From Eubacteriales bacterium (GTDB lineage Bacteria; Bacillota; Clostridia; Lachnospirales; Lachnospiraceae), in assembly GCA_030536555.1 (NCBI GenBank), contig JAUNPU010000001.1, positions 1-64,000 on the forward strand: a stretch of DNA of 64,000 nucleotides. The letters run 5' to 3'. Positions 43,331-55,068 of the stretch are shown piece by piece (within the stretch, counting starts at the first letter, position 1; the number at the start of each line of letters is the position of its first letter). Position numbers and translations under genes: made by a program. The notes beneath the pieces are model-generated. The model did no database searches. It was given only the letters and a program-made list of their open reading frames with translations, and was not told the DNA's origin.

Positions 43331-43359
43331 ATAATATCAGAACTTCTCTACTTTGTCAA
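43331..43359 (-). promoter_or_regulatory. sigma-A promoter for the minus-strand RNA
   Basis: On the minus strand TTGACA (43359-43354), a 17-bp spacer and TATTAT (43336-43331). Confidence 0.75.
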
Positions 43360-43545
43360 TAGTTTATTTGCAAAATTATTATATTTTTTAAAATATGTTT
43401 GTCTTATTTGTGTAAAATGTTTATTTTTCTGAAATTATTTTGTTTTTCTCACTAATATCACTTGAACCAGTTTCATGAGATCATCTTAATAAAACATTTA
43501 TACCAGCTCCCGGAATATCAATTTCTTTTTTATGCAGGTTAAGAT

Positions 43546-43551
43546 TATAAT
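43546..43551 (+). promoter_or_regulatory. -10 box for the potassium operon
   Basis: TATAAT at 43546-43551, with a poor -35 (TTCTTT at 43523-43528, 17-bp spacer), 28 bases before the first RCK gene. The rest of the 43360-43545 stretch is AT-rich and shows nothing else I can name. Confidence 0.5.
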
Positions 43552-43578
43552 AGGAAACCATAAAGGAGGGCGGGAGCT

Positions 43579-44019
43579 ATGTTATTTCGCAAAACAAAAA
43601 CAGTGATCATTGCAGGCGCCAGCCGGTTCGGCGCGGGGCTGGCGGGGATGCTTTCGGGGCGGGACGCCCGGGTGGTGGTGATTGATTCCAGTCAGGATTC
43701 CTTCCGCAAGCTGCCGGATAACTTTGACGGCTATCAGCTGCTGGGGGACGGCACCGATGCCGATCTTCTGAAGGAGGCAGGGATTGAAAGTGCCTCCGTA
43801 TTCATCGCGGCGACCAATGACGACAATGTCAATATGCTGGCAGGGCAGATTGCATGCCGGATTTTCAAGGTGCCGGAGGTATTTGTCCGGCTGAACGACC
43901 GGAACAAGGAAAAGCTGTTGCAGGGCTTTAACATGAAGCCCATCTGTCCGTATGTGCTGTCGGTAAATGAGTTCGACCGGCTGACCAACGGGGAGTTCAA
44001 GGAGGCGGTGAACCTATGA
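43579..44019 (+). CDS. TrkA/KtrA-type RCK_N protein, NAD-binding domain only
   Basis: A 146-residue Rossmann protein equal to one RCK N-terminal domain. It has VIIAGASRFGAGLAGMLS (a GxSxxG form of the dinucleotide loop), VVVIDSSQDSFRKLP with the acidic residue that contacts the adenosine ribose, GDGTDADLLKEAGIE and FIAATNDDNVNMLAGQIA. No RCK_C domain follows. It probably pairs with the next, two-domain RCK protein to make the gating ring of the TrkH channel. AAAGGAGGG precedes ATG 43579; its stop overlaps the next start (ATGA). Confidence 0.85.
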   Translation: MLFRKTKTVIIAGASRFGAGLAGMLSGRDARVVVIDSSQDSFRKLPDNFDGYQLLGDGTDADLLKEAGIESASVFIAATNDDNVNMLAGQIACRIFKVPEVFVRLNDRNKEKLLQGFNMKPICPYVLSVNEFDRLTNGEFKEAVNL

Positions 44020-44705
44020 AGATTGCAGTGGCAGGGGGCAGGGACGAGGCGGACTTTCTGATCGGGCTTCTGCTGATGGGAAAGCATCGTCTGACCGCCA
44101 TCAACGGGGACCGGAAGTACTGCGAGCATCTGGCGGCGGATTATGAGGATGTGTCGGTGATCTACGGGGATCCGGGCAAGGATTATGTGATGGAGGATGC
44201 CGGGGTGCGGGGCGCAGATATCGTGATCGCCTTGACCGACAGGGATGCAGACAATCTGGAGATCTGTCAGATGGCGAAGCGGCTGTTTGGGGTCAAAAAG
44301 ACCGTGTGTACCGTGCGGAACCCGAAAAATGTGGAAATCTTCGAGGTCCTGGGTGTGGACCGTGCCATCAGTGCCACCTACATGCTGGCTCACTACATCG
44401 AGCAGGCGTCGGTGGTGGAGGAGCTGGTGAAGGTGATGCCCATGGACAACCAGAAGGTGCTGATGAACGAGATCAAGGTCCGGGCTGACTATGAGGCGGT
44501 GGGAAAGCAGGTCATGGAGCTGAGCCTTCCCCACAACACCATCATCAGCTGCATCATCCGTGATCTGGATGTGCTGGTGCCAAACGGTCAGACCCGGATT
44601 ATGGCGGGGGACCGGCTGGTGGTGATGACGGTGCCGCAGAATCAGCAGGATATGTTGAGAGGAATAATGGGCGATGAGCATGAGACGGAATGCAGGAAAA
44701 AATGA
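44016..44705 (+). CDS. TrkA/KtrA-type potassium channel regulator with RCK_N and RCK_C
   Basis: A 229-residue protein: RCK_N (residues 1-135, with GDPGKDYVMEDAGVRGADIV and ALTDRDADNLEICQMAK) and RCK_C (about 145-222, LMNEIKVRADYEAVGKQVME to AGDRLVVMTVP). The nucleotide loop reads AVAGGRDEADF, departing from the usual GxGxxG, so it may bind nucleotide differently from its partner. In KtrA-type proteins RCK_C binds c-di-AMP and closes the channel; that is family knowledge and suggests a tie to cdaA. It overlaps the TrkH start by 32 bases. Confidence 0.85.
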   Translation: MKIAVAGGRDEADFLIGLLLMGKHRLTAINGDRKYCEHLAADYEDVSVIYGDPGKDYVMEDAGVRGADIVIALTDRDADNLEICQMAKRLFGVKKTVCTVRNPKNVEIFEVLGVDRAISATYMLAHYIEQASVVEELVKVMPMDNQKVLMNEIKVRADYEAVGKQVMELSLPHNTIISCIIRDLDVLVPNGQTRIMAGDRLVVMTVPQNQQDMLRGIMGDEHETECRKK

Positions 44706-46248
44706 GATTCAGTGGAAGCTGCTGGCGGATGCGCCGGACAGCGGTTCACCGGTGTTAAGGGGCTGGTGGCTGATTGCAGGCTACATGGGCATCGTGATGA
44801 TCCTGTCGGGTGCCATCACCCTGCTGCCGCTGCTGACTCTGATCTTTTACCCGGAGGAGCTTCGGCAGGCGGAATACTTTATCGTGCCGGGGGTGACCAG
44901 TATGCTGACGGGATATCTGGTCAGCATGGTGCTGCGGGGAAGAGAGCTGGGGCGGCTTGAGCGGAATCAGGAAATGGTGGTGGTGCTGGGGACATGGATG
45001 ACCGCCATCGTCATCACAGCGCTGCCTTTTGTGCTGACGGGGGATTACACCTTCACCCAGGCGGTATTTGAGACCACCAGTGGTCTCAGTACCACGGGAC
45101 TGAGCGTGGTGGATACGGCCACGGCGCCCCGTATTTTTCTGATTCACCGGACGGTGCTTTTGTTCTTCGGAGGCATCGGACTGGTGCTGGTAATGACCTC
45201 GGTGCTGTCGGATGTGTACGGGATGCGGCTGTACGACGCGGAGGGACATTCTGACCGGATGCTGCCGAATCTGATTCAGTCGGCGCGGCTGATTATCGGA
45301 ATCTACAGCGGCTATATTCTGGCGGGAATCCTGCTCTATGTGGGGGCGGGCATGAGCCTGTTTGACGCAGTCAACCATGCGGTGGCGGCTCTTTCCACCG
45401 GCGGATTTGCCACCCATCCGGAGAGCATCGGCTACTATCACAGTCCGGTGATCGAGCTGATCACCATCGTGCTGATGCTGCTGGGATGTACCAATTTCTT
45501 CGTGCACCTGCTGCTGATCCGGGGCAGGTTCCGGGACTTTTTCCGCCACTGTGAGACCCGGATGGCACTGGGGCTGCTGGCTGTATTTGTGCCGGTGATG
45601 ACGGTGCTTCTGCTGCAGGGCTTCTGTGATTCGGTTCCGGAAAGTCTTCGGGTGGCGTTGTTTCAGGCGGTCTCGGCGCTGACCACCACCGGATTTCAGA
45701 CGGTGGACACCTTTCAGGACTGGTCGCCGGCGCTGTTGCTTTTGATGATTCTGCTGCAGCTGGTGGGCGGCAGCGCCGGTTCCACGGCGGGCGGCTTAAA
45801 GCTGTATCGGGTCTGCTATCTTGTTCGGGAAATCAGATGGAATCTGATGAAGCGGGTCTGTCCGGACCGCCTGGTATTTGGCGGAAAGCTGAACCGGGGA
45901 GGTAAGTCGGCGGTGGTGCCAGAGGAGGAAAAGCTGGAGATTCACCAGTTCTTTTTCCTGTACCTGATGCTGTTTGTGCTGGGAACCTTTGTGTTCTGCT
46001 GCTACGGGTATCCGGTGGAGGCATCCATGTTTGAATTCTCCTCGGCGCTGAGCACGGTGGGGCTGTCCATGGGGATTACCGCCTGTGACGCGGCACCTCT
46101 GATTCACTGGACGGCTACGGCGGGGATGCTGCTTGGACGGCTGGAAATCTATGTGGTGCTGGTGGCGGCGGCGCGGCTGGCATCGGACGGGAAGCAGATG
46201 GTGACATCTGGGCGTCTGGTGCCCGGGAAGGCATCGGGCGGCATCTGA
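44674..46248 (+). CDS. trkH: TrkH/KtrB potassium uptake channel protein
   Basis: A 524-residue membrane protein of four fused M1-P-M2 repeats. The four filter segments can be read: TTSGLSTTGLSV, ALSTGGFATHPE, ALTTTGFQTVDT and ALSTVGLSMGIT, each with the conserved filter Gly. It carries potassium (with sodium or protons) inward and is gated by the RCK proteins encoded just upstream. ATG 44674 has GAGAGGA 10 bases upstream and overlaps the previous gene. The last 15 codons (TSGRLVPGKASGG) lie in a degenerate tandem repeat, so the C-terminus may have been altered by repeat expansion. Confidence 0.9.
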   Translation: MSMRRNAGKNEIQWKLLADAPDSGSPVLRGWWLIAGYMGIVMILSGAITLLPLLTLIFYPEELRQAEYFIVPGVTSMLTGYLVSMVLRGRELGRLERNQEMVVVLGTWMTAIVITALPFVLTGDYTFTQAVFETTSGLSTTGLSVVDTATAPRIFLIHRTVLLFFGGIGLVLVMTSVLSDVYGMRLYDAEGHSDRMLPNLIQSARLIIGIYSGYILAGILLYVGAGMSLFDAVNHAVAALSTGGFATHPESIGYYHSPVIELITIVLMLLGCTNFFVHLLLIRGRFRDFFRHCETRMALGLLAVFVPVMTVLLLQGFCDSVPESLRVALFQAVSALTTTGFQTVDTFQDWSPALLLLMILLQLVGGSAGSTAGGLKLYRVCYLVREIRWNLMKRVCPDRLVFGGKLNRGGKSAVVPEEEKLEIHQFFFLYLMLFVLGTFVFCCYGYPVEASMFEFSSALSTVGLSMGITACDAAPLIHWTATAGMLLGRLEIYVVLVAAARLASDGKQMVTSGRLVPGKASGGI

Positions 46249-46398
46249 GCGGCGGTGTCAGGGGGAAGGCGTCGGGCAGCATTCGGGTGTCTGGTGCCGG
46301 GTGGAAGACGTCTGGAGGCATCTGAGTGTCTGGTGCCCGGGGGAAGGCATCTGGCAGAATCCGGACGGCTGGCGTCGGCGGGAAAGCGGGCTGCGCAT
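46203..46398 (+). repeat. degenerate tandem repeat of about 39 bp, five copies
   Basis: From the last codons of trkH into the gap, a unit like CATCTGAGTGTCTGGTGCCC plus GGGGGAAGGCATCTGGCAG recurs about five times with a period near 39 bp. The copies are diverged; the fourth is closest to the first. The stop of trkH falls between copies one and two. Confidence 0.7.
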
Positions 46399-46429
46399 AC
46401 AGAATGATAGCGGAAGAAAGGAACTGGAC

Positions 46430-47920
46430 ATGAGAGACTGGAGTCATAAATGGATGGTGGTGCAGGGCATGATGGAGAGCATCCGCAACACGGCGGCAGT
46501 GGCGGCGGTGTGGGTGCTGTCCACCATGATGACGGTGGTGCTGGGGGATATGCAGATCCGGACGGAGAATCTGCTGCTGATCTACCTGCTGGGGGTCATT
46601 GTGTGCAGCATGGAGACCCGGAGCATGGCGTGGAGCATCGGCTCCTCCATCCTATTTTTATTTACCTTTAACTTTTTGTTTACGGTGCCGAAATTCACCT
46701 TTCGGATGAATGATCCCAACGATGTGATCGCCCTTGCCATCTTTGTGATCGTGGCATTTATTGCCGCGTCGCTGACCTTGAAGCTGCGGCGACAGACGGA
46801 CATTGCCAATGTGCGGGCGGACATTACGGCGAAGCTCAATGAAATCGGCATCGGATTCTTGAATGTATCCGGCATTCCGGCGCTGGAAACCTTTGCCAGA
46901 GAGCAGTTGGAGGAGCTGACCGGAAAGCAGGTACAGGTCTGCATCCGGGGAAAAAAGGATCAGGAATTTGCTGACAGCATTGCAGAGTGGTGCTATGCCA
47001 ATTCCATGGAATGCGGCTACGGAAAGCCACAGTTTTCCGAGGCATCGAAGCTGTATCTTCCGATCCGCAACAGCAGGAAAACCTACGGCGTTGTCATTTT
47101 CAGCTGTGAAAGCGGGACGCTGGAGCGGGAGGAGCGGACCTATGTGGATATGGTGATCACCCAGATTACCATTGTGCTGCAGCGGGAACAGCTGGGGGAG
47201 GCACAGGACAGGGCGAAGATTCAGATTGAGAAGGAACGGCTGAAAAGCACCCTGCTTCGGAGTATTTCCCACGACCTGCGGACGCCGCTGACGGGCATTG
47301 CGGGAAATGCGGATTTTCTTTCCACCAACTTTGACACGGTGGAGGATGACACGGCGCGGGAGATGCTTCACGATATCTGCAAGGATGCGGAGTGGCTGAA
47401 TTCCATGGTGGAAAATCTCCTCAACATGACGCGGATTCAGGAGGGGCGGCTGGACATCCACCGGAGTATGGAGGTGGTGGATGACCTGATCACCGAGGCG
47501 GCTTCGCTGGTGGAAAAGCGTCTGGGAAATCATCAGCTGGAGACCCGGATGCCGAAGGATATTGTGCTGGTGCCCGTGGATGGACGGCTGTTTATCCAGG
47601 TGCTGGTGAATCTGATTGACAACGCAATCCACCACTCCGGCGACGGGACGAAGATCACGGTGTCGGCAAAAAATGAGGAGGAGAGTGTTTCCTTTCTGGT
47701 GGAGGATGACGGGGTTGGCATCCCGGAGGAGAAGCAGGAGCAGATCTTTGACAGCTTCTTTACCACGGCTTATGAGGACGGGGATAAGAAGCGGGGCGTC
47801 GGGCTGGGGCTTGCCATCTGCAAGGCTATCGTGGAAGCCCATGGCGGACAAATCCGGGTCTACAATCGGAAGCGGGGCGGGGCGGCGTTTAGGATTGATA
47901 TGCCGAAGCATATAGAATGA
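46430..47920 (+). CDS. KdpD-like sensor histidine kinase lacking the N-terminal KdpD domain
   Basis: A 496-residue kinase. It starts with four membrane helices of the DUF4118 type (residues about 18-115, with NLLLIYLLGVIVCS and DPNDVIALAIFVIVAFIAAS), then a GAF-like region, the HisKA box SISHDLRTPLTGIAGN with the phospho-His and an ATPase domain (NLIDNAIHH, DDGVGIPEE, GVGLGLAICK). E. coli KdpD has a further 400-residue cytoplasmic sensor with a Usp domain that is missing. The start at 46430 follows AGAAAGGA. Placed between trkH and a KdpE-like gene, it most likely senses potassium or turgor and regulates this operon. Confidence 0.88.
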   Translation: MRDWSHKWMVVQGMMESIRNTAAVAAVWVLSTMMTVVLGDMQIRTENLLLIYLLGVIVCSMETRSMAWSIGSSILFLFTFNFLFTVPKFTFRMNDPNDVIALAIFVIVAFIAASLTLKLRRQTDIANVRADITAKLNEIGIGFLNVSGIPALETFAREQLEELTGKQVQVCIRGKKDQEFADSIAEWCYANSMECGYGKPQFSEASKLYLPIRNSRKTYGVVIFSCESGTLEREERTYVDMVITQITIVLQREQLGEAQDRAKIQIEKERLKSTLLRSISHDLRTPLTGIAGNADFLSTNFDTVEDDTAREMLHDICKDAEWLNSMVENLLNMTRIQEGRLDIHRSMEVVDDLITEAASLVEKRLGNHQLETRMPKDIVLVPVDGRLFIQVLVNLIDNAIHHSGDGTKITVSAKNEEESVSFLVEDDGVGIPEEKQEQIFDSFFTTAYEDGDKKRGVGLGLAICKAIVEAHGGQIRVYNRKRGGAAFRIDMPKHIE

Positions 47921-48008
47921 AGTGATGATATGAAATCGAGGGAGTGCAGTGGAATGAGTATGTCCGGTGATCGGCATACAGAATTCTTGGAAAGAACGAG
48001 GATAGGAT

Positions 48009-48695
48009 ATGAACAGAGCAGATATTCTGGTGATTGAGGATGATAAAAGTATACAGAGCTTTATCAAGATTACATTGAAATCCGCGGAGTACGGCTGTAT
48101 TCTGGCGGACAACGGGCTTATGGGGCTGTCCTGCTTCTATGCCAACCATCCGGACCTGATCCTGCTGGATCTGGGGCTGCCGGATGTGGACGGCATGGAG
48201 GTGCTGAAGCAGATTCGTCAGGACGCGGAGACTCCGGTGATTGTGGTGTCCGCCCGTGGCATGGAGCAGGAGAAGGTGGGGGCACTGGATGCCGGAGCCG
48301 ACGACTATGTGGTAAAGCCCTTCAGCGCAGCAGAGCTGCTGGCGAGAATCCGGGTAGCCCTGCGTCACAGAAGCAGCCTGCCAAAGCAGGAAACAAGCTT
48401 TTCTCTGGATTATTTTACGATTGACTTTGATAAGAGACGGGTGTACGTCCACGACCAGGAGGTCCACTTAACTCCCATCGAATACAAGATGGTGACACTG
48501 CTGGTCAGCAATGCGGGAAAGGTGCTGACCCACCATTATATCCAGCAGCAGGTCTGGGGCTACGAGACCCAGGACGAGTACCAGTCTCTGCGGGTGTTCA
48601 TGGCAAATATCAGAAGAAAGATTGAGGACAACACAGCCAAACCGCGGTTTATCCAGACTGAGGTGGGGATCGGGTACCGGTTTGTGGACTGCTAA
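48009..48695 (+). CDS. KdpE-like OmpR family response regulator
   Basis: A 228-residue regulator. The receiver domain has the acidic pocket VIEDDKS, the phospho-Asp in LILLDLGLPDVDG (residue about 53), a Ser in VVVSARG and Lys in VVKPFSAAELL. The winged-helix DNA-binding domain runs from about 130, with EVHLTPIEYKMVTLL and QTEVGIGYRFVD. It is the natural partner of the kinase 88 bases upstream. No kdpFABC genes are in the window, so trkH is a candidate target. Hairpin array 2 begins 8 bases after its stop. Confidence 0.92.
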   Translation: MNRADILVIEDDKSIQSFIKITLKSAEYGCILADNGLMGLSCFYANHPDLILLDLGLPDVDGMEVLKQIRQDAETPVIVVSARGMEQEKVGALDAGADDYVVKPFSAAELLARIRVALRHRSSLPKQETSFSLDYFTIDFDKRRVYVHDQEVHLTPIEYKMVTLLVSNAGKVLTHHYIQQQVWGYETQDEYQSLRVFMANIRRKIEDNTAKPRFIQTEVGIGYRFVDC

Positions 48696-48702
48696 GAGGG
48701 GA

Positions 48703-48960
48703 TTTGGACAATTAACAGGTGTTTGTGAGGAAAATTGTCCAAACCTGCTTGAAAAGGATTGACTTCTGGTTGACATAAAGCTGATTTTGGACAATTAAGG
48801 AGCGAAATCGCATATAATTATCCAAAAATCCAGAAACTTTGGACAATTTTTGAAGATTCAGGCTGGAATTGTCCAAAACAGCCCTGTACAGCTCAAATCC
48901 GACATGATCTGGGAGAGGTTTGGACAATTTTAGGGCAAATCAGTAGAAAATTGTCCAAAC
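48703..48960. repeat. hairpin array 2: inverted repeats of TTTTGGACAATTTT
   Basis: Four hairpins follow kdpE: 48703-48713 with 48733-48743 (11 bp); 48785-48797 with 48815-48827 (13 bp with one C-A mismatch, which is a G-U pair on the minus strand); 48838-48848 with 48867-48877 (11 bp); 48918-48931 with 48947-48960 (14 bp, perfect). Loops are 15-19 nt and unrelated in sequence. The stem is the same as in array 1 at 17953-18220. The intervals between hairpins are about 40 nt. No reading frame fits the region. Confidence 0.85.
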
Positions 48961-48991
48961 GCCAGTGTAACACAGTAAAGCACAGGGCGGA

Positions 48992-49138
48992 TTATTCAGA
49001 AAACTCCACCACAATGCCATCCGGGTCAGTCATGGTAAAATGTTTCGGCTTCGGCTTTCGGTCGATGATTTCCGATGGCGCATATCCGGCGTTTCGTACC
49101 GTTTTCTGAACTGTTTCCAGAGCTTTTCCGGCGTGGAA
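48992..49138 (-). pseudogene. VOC family gene remnant, C-terminal 48 residues
   Basis: The minus-strand frame ending at TAA 48994-48992 reads FHAGKALETVQKTVRNAGYA through EIIDRKPKPK to HFTMTDPDGIVVEFSE, a clear last beta strand of a glyoxalase/VOC protein with its metal Glu. Upstream the frame meets a stop within 12 codons and no start or first module is found, so the gene has lost its 5' half. It abuts hairpin array 2. The 49139-49289 stretch before the next gene holds nothing else recognised. Confidence 0.6.
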
Positions 49139-49289
49139 GCTGCAGCAATCCTGCAAAATCCGATTATCTTAAGTATAACGGGTGAAGGTTTCCGCCGCAA
49201 TGGCAGCTTCTCAGATATGCTCAAATTGTCAATAGGAAGCGGGACTGTATGTGGTAAAATGAATCAAACAGCAAAAGGAGAGAGAAGCA

Positions 49290-49658
49290 ATGAGCAAAGC
49301 AGGAGATTTTATTAAGGAATGCGGCGTGTACTATGTGTTGACGGTCAACGGGGATTTCCCGGCGGGAAGACCATTTGGCGGACTTGTGGAGCTGGAGGAC
49401 GGCTTATACATTTCCACAGGGAAGGGAAAGGATGTCTATGAGCAGCTGAAAGCCCACCCGCAGATGCAGCTGATTGCTCTGAAAGCGGGAACACGGAGCT
49501 GGGCGAGAGTCAGCGGGATTGCAAAGGAGTGCGAGGACGTTAAGGTGAAGGAACGGCTTTTACGGGAAGCGCCGATTCTTCAGAAGCATTATCCAAGTGC
49601 GGACGTACCGTACTTTGCGACATTCCGGATTGAGGTGGTGGACGCCCAGCTGTGCTGA
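49290..49658 (+). CDS. pyridoxamine 5'-phosphate oxidase family protein
   Basis: A 122-residue FMN-binding split-barrel protein. Strands GVYYVLTVNGDFPAGRPFGG, LYISTGKGKDVYEQLKAHPQ and IALKAGTRSWARVSGIAKE fit the small PNPOx-like family of flavin-dependent reductases and general stress proteins. The C-terminal FATFRIEVVDAQLC completes the barrel. The substrate is unknown. AAAAGGAGAG precedes ATG 49290. A GTAAAAT at 49253-49259 may be its -10 box. Confidence 0.82.
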   Translation: MSKAGDFIKECGVYYVLTVNGDFPAGRPFGGLVELEDGLYISTGKGKDVYEQLKAHPQMQLIALKAGTRSWARVSGIAKECEDVKVKERLLREAPILQKHYPSADVPYFATFRIEVVDAQLC

Positions 49659-49774
49659 CGGATGTGACCGTTGACAGCCGTGACCTTTGACGGGAGAAAT
49701 CCCGGTGACATGGCATCTGACTTATGGTAGAATGGAAGAAAATACAGATGTGATGAACTACAGGAGGAGAACCC

Positions 49775-50587
49775 ATGGGAAGCTTACTGAACCGCCTTCT
49801 GGTTATGCTGAATGACAGCGACCACGGAACGACGAATTTTCATATTGCCATGACACTGCTGTCCAGCTTTTATGATCTGTGTACCATGTCCATCGATGAT
49901 GTGGCGAAGCTGTGCATGGTTTCCAAGTCCACCATCTCCAAGTTTATCCGAGGCATCGGCTATGAGGATTATGCAGAGTTCAAGGCAGCGGCTCCCTTTC
50001 GGGAGAATAAGTTCGGGTTTGATCTGAATTACAATCAGAATATCGCCGAGTTTATCGAGCGGGAAGGCATGGAGCGGTATATTGAGATTCTCAGCACGGA
50101 TATCTGCCACACGCAGGAGACGGTGGATATGGCTAAGATTGATGAGCTGGTTTCGGATCTGATTCACTACCGGAAGGTGGCCAGCTTCGGACTTCTGTTT
50201 TCGGAGATCGGGGCCATCGACCTGCAGATGAAGCTGGCTTACAACGGCAAGTTTATTATGACCAACTTAAGCGACATCAAGCAGGAGGACTATATCAGCC
50301 AGTCGGATGAGGATACGCTGATTATCATTTATTCCAACTCCGGCTCCTATATGCAGCGGTATCAGCTTTCGGAATTCCATGAACCAAAGGATTTTTCCAG
50401 AATCAGGGCGAAGATTGTACTGATTACCGCAAACCAGAAGATGGAACACCATCCGGGAGTGGACCTGTGCATCAGCTTCGGGCACGTGTCGAAGGTCCAG
50501 ACCCATTCGGTGGTCTATCCGCTGGTCAACGATATGATTGTCAACCGGTACCGGGAGCGGACCAGAGGGAAGAAGCAGGCAGAGTGA
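49775..50587 (+). CDS. MurR/RpiR family transcriptional regulator
   Basis: A 270-residue regulator with an N-terminal HTH_6 domain (residues 1-75, TMSIDDVAKLCMVSKSTISK as the recognition part) and a C-terminal SIS sugar-phosphate-binding domain (about 115-250, with LIIIYSNSGSYMQRYQLSEF and KIVLITANQKMEHHPGVDLC). Such regulators sense phosphosugars and control nearby uptake genes; here the beta-glucoside PTS and GH1 enzyme follow. AGGAGGAGA precedes ATG 49775. It ends at a strong terminator (50618-50642), so the PTS has its own promoter. Confidence 0.88.
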   Translation: MGSLLNRLLVMLNDSDHGTTNFHIAMTLLSSFYDLCTMSIDDVAKLCMVSKSTISKFIRGIGYEDYAEFKAAAPFRENKFGFDLNYNQNIAEFIEREGMERYIEILSTDICHTQETVDMAKIDELVSDLIHYRKVASFGLLFSEIGAIDLQMKLAYNGKFIMTNLSDIKQEDYISQSDEDTLIIIYSNSGSYMQRYQLSEFHEPKDFSRIRAKIVLITANQKMEHHPGVDLCISFGHVSKVQTHSVVYPLVNDMIVNRYRERTRGKKQAE

Positions 50588-50602
50588 TCTGTCTGCTTTT
50601 TT

Positions 50603-50640
50603 TGCCATGCATATCAGAAAACGCGCCGGTGACGCGTTTT
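50603..50640. repeat. hairpin with core GCGCCGGTGACGC, copy 2
   Basis: TTTGCCAT(G/A)CA(T/G)ATCAG-like flank followed by AACGCGCCGGTGACGCGTT matches copy 1 at 23341-23384, keeping the identical 13-base core and loop CCGGTGA. Here the right arm continues into the T-tract of the RpiR terminator. Confidence 0.6.
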
Positions 50641-50642
50641 TT
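50618..50642 (+). terminator. terminator after the RpiR regulator
   Basis: AAAACGCG (50618-50625) pairs with CGCGTTTT (50633-50640), loop CCGGTGA, with six T residues to 50642. Confidence 0.85.
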
Positions 50643-50644
50643 GA

Positions 50645-54111
<3,467 letters not shown>

Positions 54112-54122
54112 GAGAACAGGAG

Positions 54123-54162
54123 AGCGCCCGGACTGAGCAGGAGATCTGTCGGTTCGGGCGCT
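54123..54162. terminator. possible terminator after the GH1 gene
   Basis: AGCGCCCG (54123-54130) pairs with CGGGCGCT (54155-54162), loop 24 nt; no strong T-tract on either side. Confidence 0.4.
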
Positions 54163-54188
54163 TGTATAAAGGAGATACCATATCTTCT

Positions 54189-54881
54189 CTACAGGACGGA
54201 ATCCGAAGAATCAGCAGGTTCTCCGGCAGTGCTGAAGGTGTCGAGGTATGTTTGTATGGATGTCAGTAAATAGGACTTCATGTGAAACTTAATTTGAATC
54301 AGGTTGTCTGCTGACGTTGAATCACATTCCAGAATCTGACTCAGCAAAGATGGATAAATAGCAAAGTTTAGCATGGACATAACCGTGGAAAAGCTGAGAA
54401 ATCTGGCGGCAAATCCATCGGGAATCCCGGCATAGGCTTCAAACAGCTTTTGAAAGTAGCGGTGCATCGCCATGGCATTGACCGGAGCTTTCTCAAAGAT
54501 CGGGGATGGATGCGACATCTCCCGGTTCATAAGCAGAATCGCATTGTGCTCTTCCGGTGAGAATACCCATTCGGTCAGACGGTCAATCATGTTGACGATA
54601 AAATTCCATGAAGTATCATGGGACAAAACTCCCTGGGCTTCCGCCAGATCAATCTCGTCCAACAGTGGTTTTAACAAAGAATGCTGTCGCTCAAGAGCCT
54701 GAATGACAGCGGCACGGTATACGCTTTCCTTTGACTGGAAGTGGAGCTGGAGCGAAGAGAGACTTGAACCTGCTTCCTTTACGATTTCCCGTGTTGTGGT
54801 TCCGTCATAGCCTTTGACAGCAAAGAGTCTGGCAGCAGCATTGACAATTCGATTATATGTGTTCTGTTCCTGAATGCTCAA
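54189..54881 (-). CDS. TetR/AcrR family transcriptional regulator
   Basis: A 230-residue repressor. The N-terminal HTH (residues 10-57) shows RIVNAAARLFAVKGYDGTTT and EAGSSLSSLQLHFQSKESVY; the C-terminal ligand domain resembles the CecR/DUF1956 type. Translation starts at TTG 54881, 8 bases after AAGGAGG; the nearer ATG is out of frame. It is divergent from an Old Yellow Enzyme gene, and a perfect 16-bp palindrome sits between them at 55015-55030, so it probably represses that gene. Confidence 0.88.
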   Translation of the reverse strand: MSIQEQNTYNRIVNAAARLFAVKGYDGTTTREIVKEAGSSLSSLQLHFQSKESVYRAAVIQALERQHSLLKPLLDEIDLAEAQGVLSHDTSWNFIVNMIDRLTEWVFSPEEHNAILLMNREMSHPSPIFEKAPVNAMAMHRYFQKLFEAYAGIPDGFAARFLSFSTVMSMLNFAIYPSLLSQILECDSTSADNLIQIKFHMKSYLLTSIQTYLDTFSTAGEPADSSDSVL

Positions 54882-54977
54882 TCATATCCCCTCCTTATTG
54901 GGTCATTGTACCATATTATGATGAAACAAAAAAGAGCTTTTTCAAAAGATACAAATGATTCTTTTTAAATTAGAATA

Positions 54978-55006
54978 TTGACTAAAATATCAAAAAGATG
55001 TATGAT
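54978..55006 (+). promoter_or_regulatory. promoter for the Old Yellow Enzyme gene
   Basis: TTGACT (54978-54983), a 17-bp spacer and TATGAT (55001-55006). Confidence 0.7.
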
Positions 55007-55014
55007 TTAACTAC

Positions 55015-55030
55015 AGAATCAATTGATTCT
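55015..55030. promoter_or_regulatory. candidate TetR operator, perfect palindrome
   Basis: AGAATCAATTGATTCT is a perfect 16-bp palindrome at the predicted transcription start of the downstream gene, where a bound repressor would block it. A further half-site-like GATTCT occurs at 54957-54962. Confidence 0.7.
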
Positions 55031-55068
55031 ATTTGACAAGAACGCAAACAATATAAGGAGGATTTATC

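Noticed and set aside
54840..54893. ATG start for the TetR gene close to its ribosome site
   Set aside because: That ATG is out of frame with the TetR protein; the in-frame start is TTG 54881.
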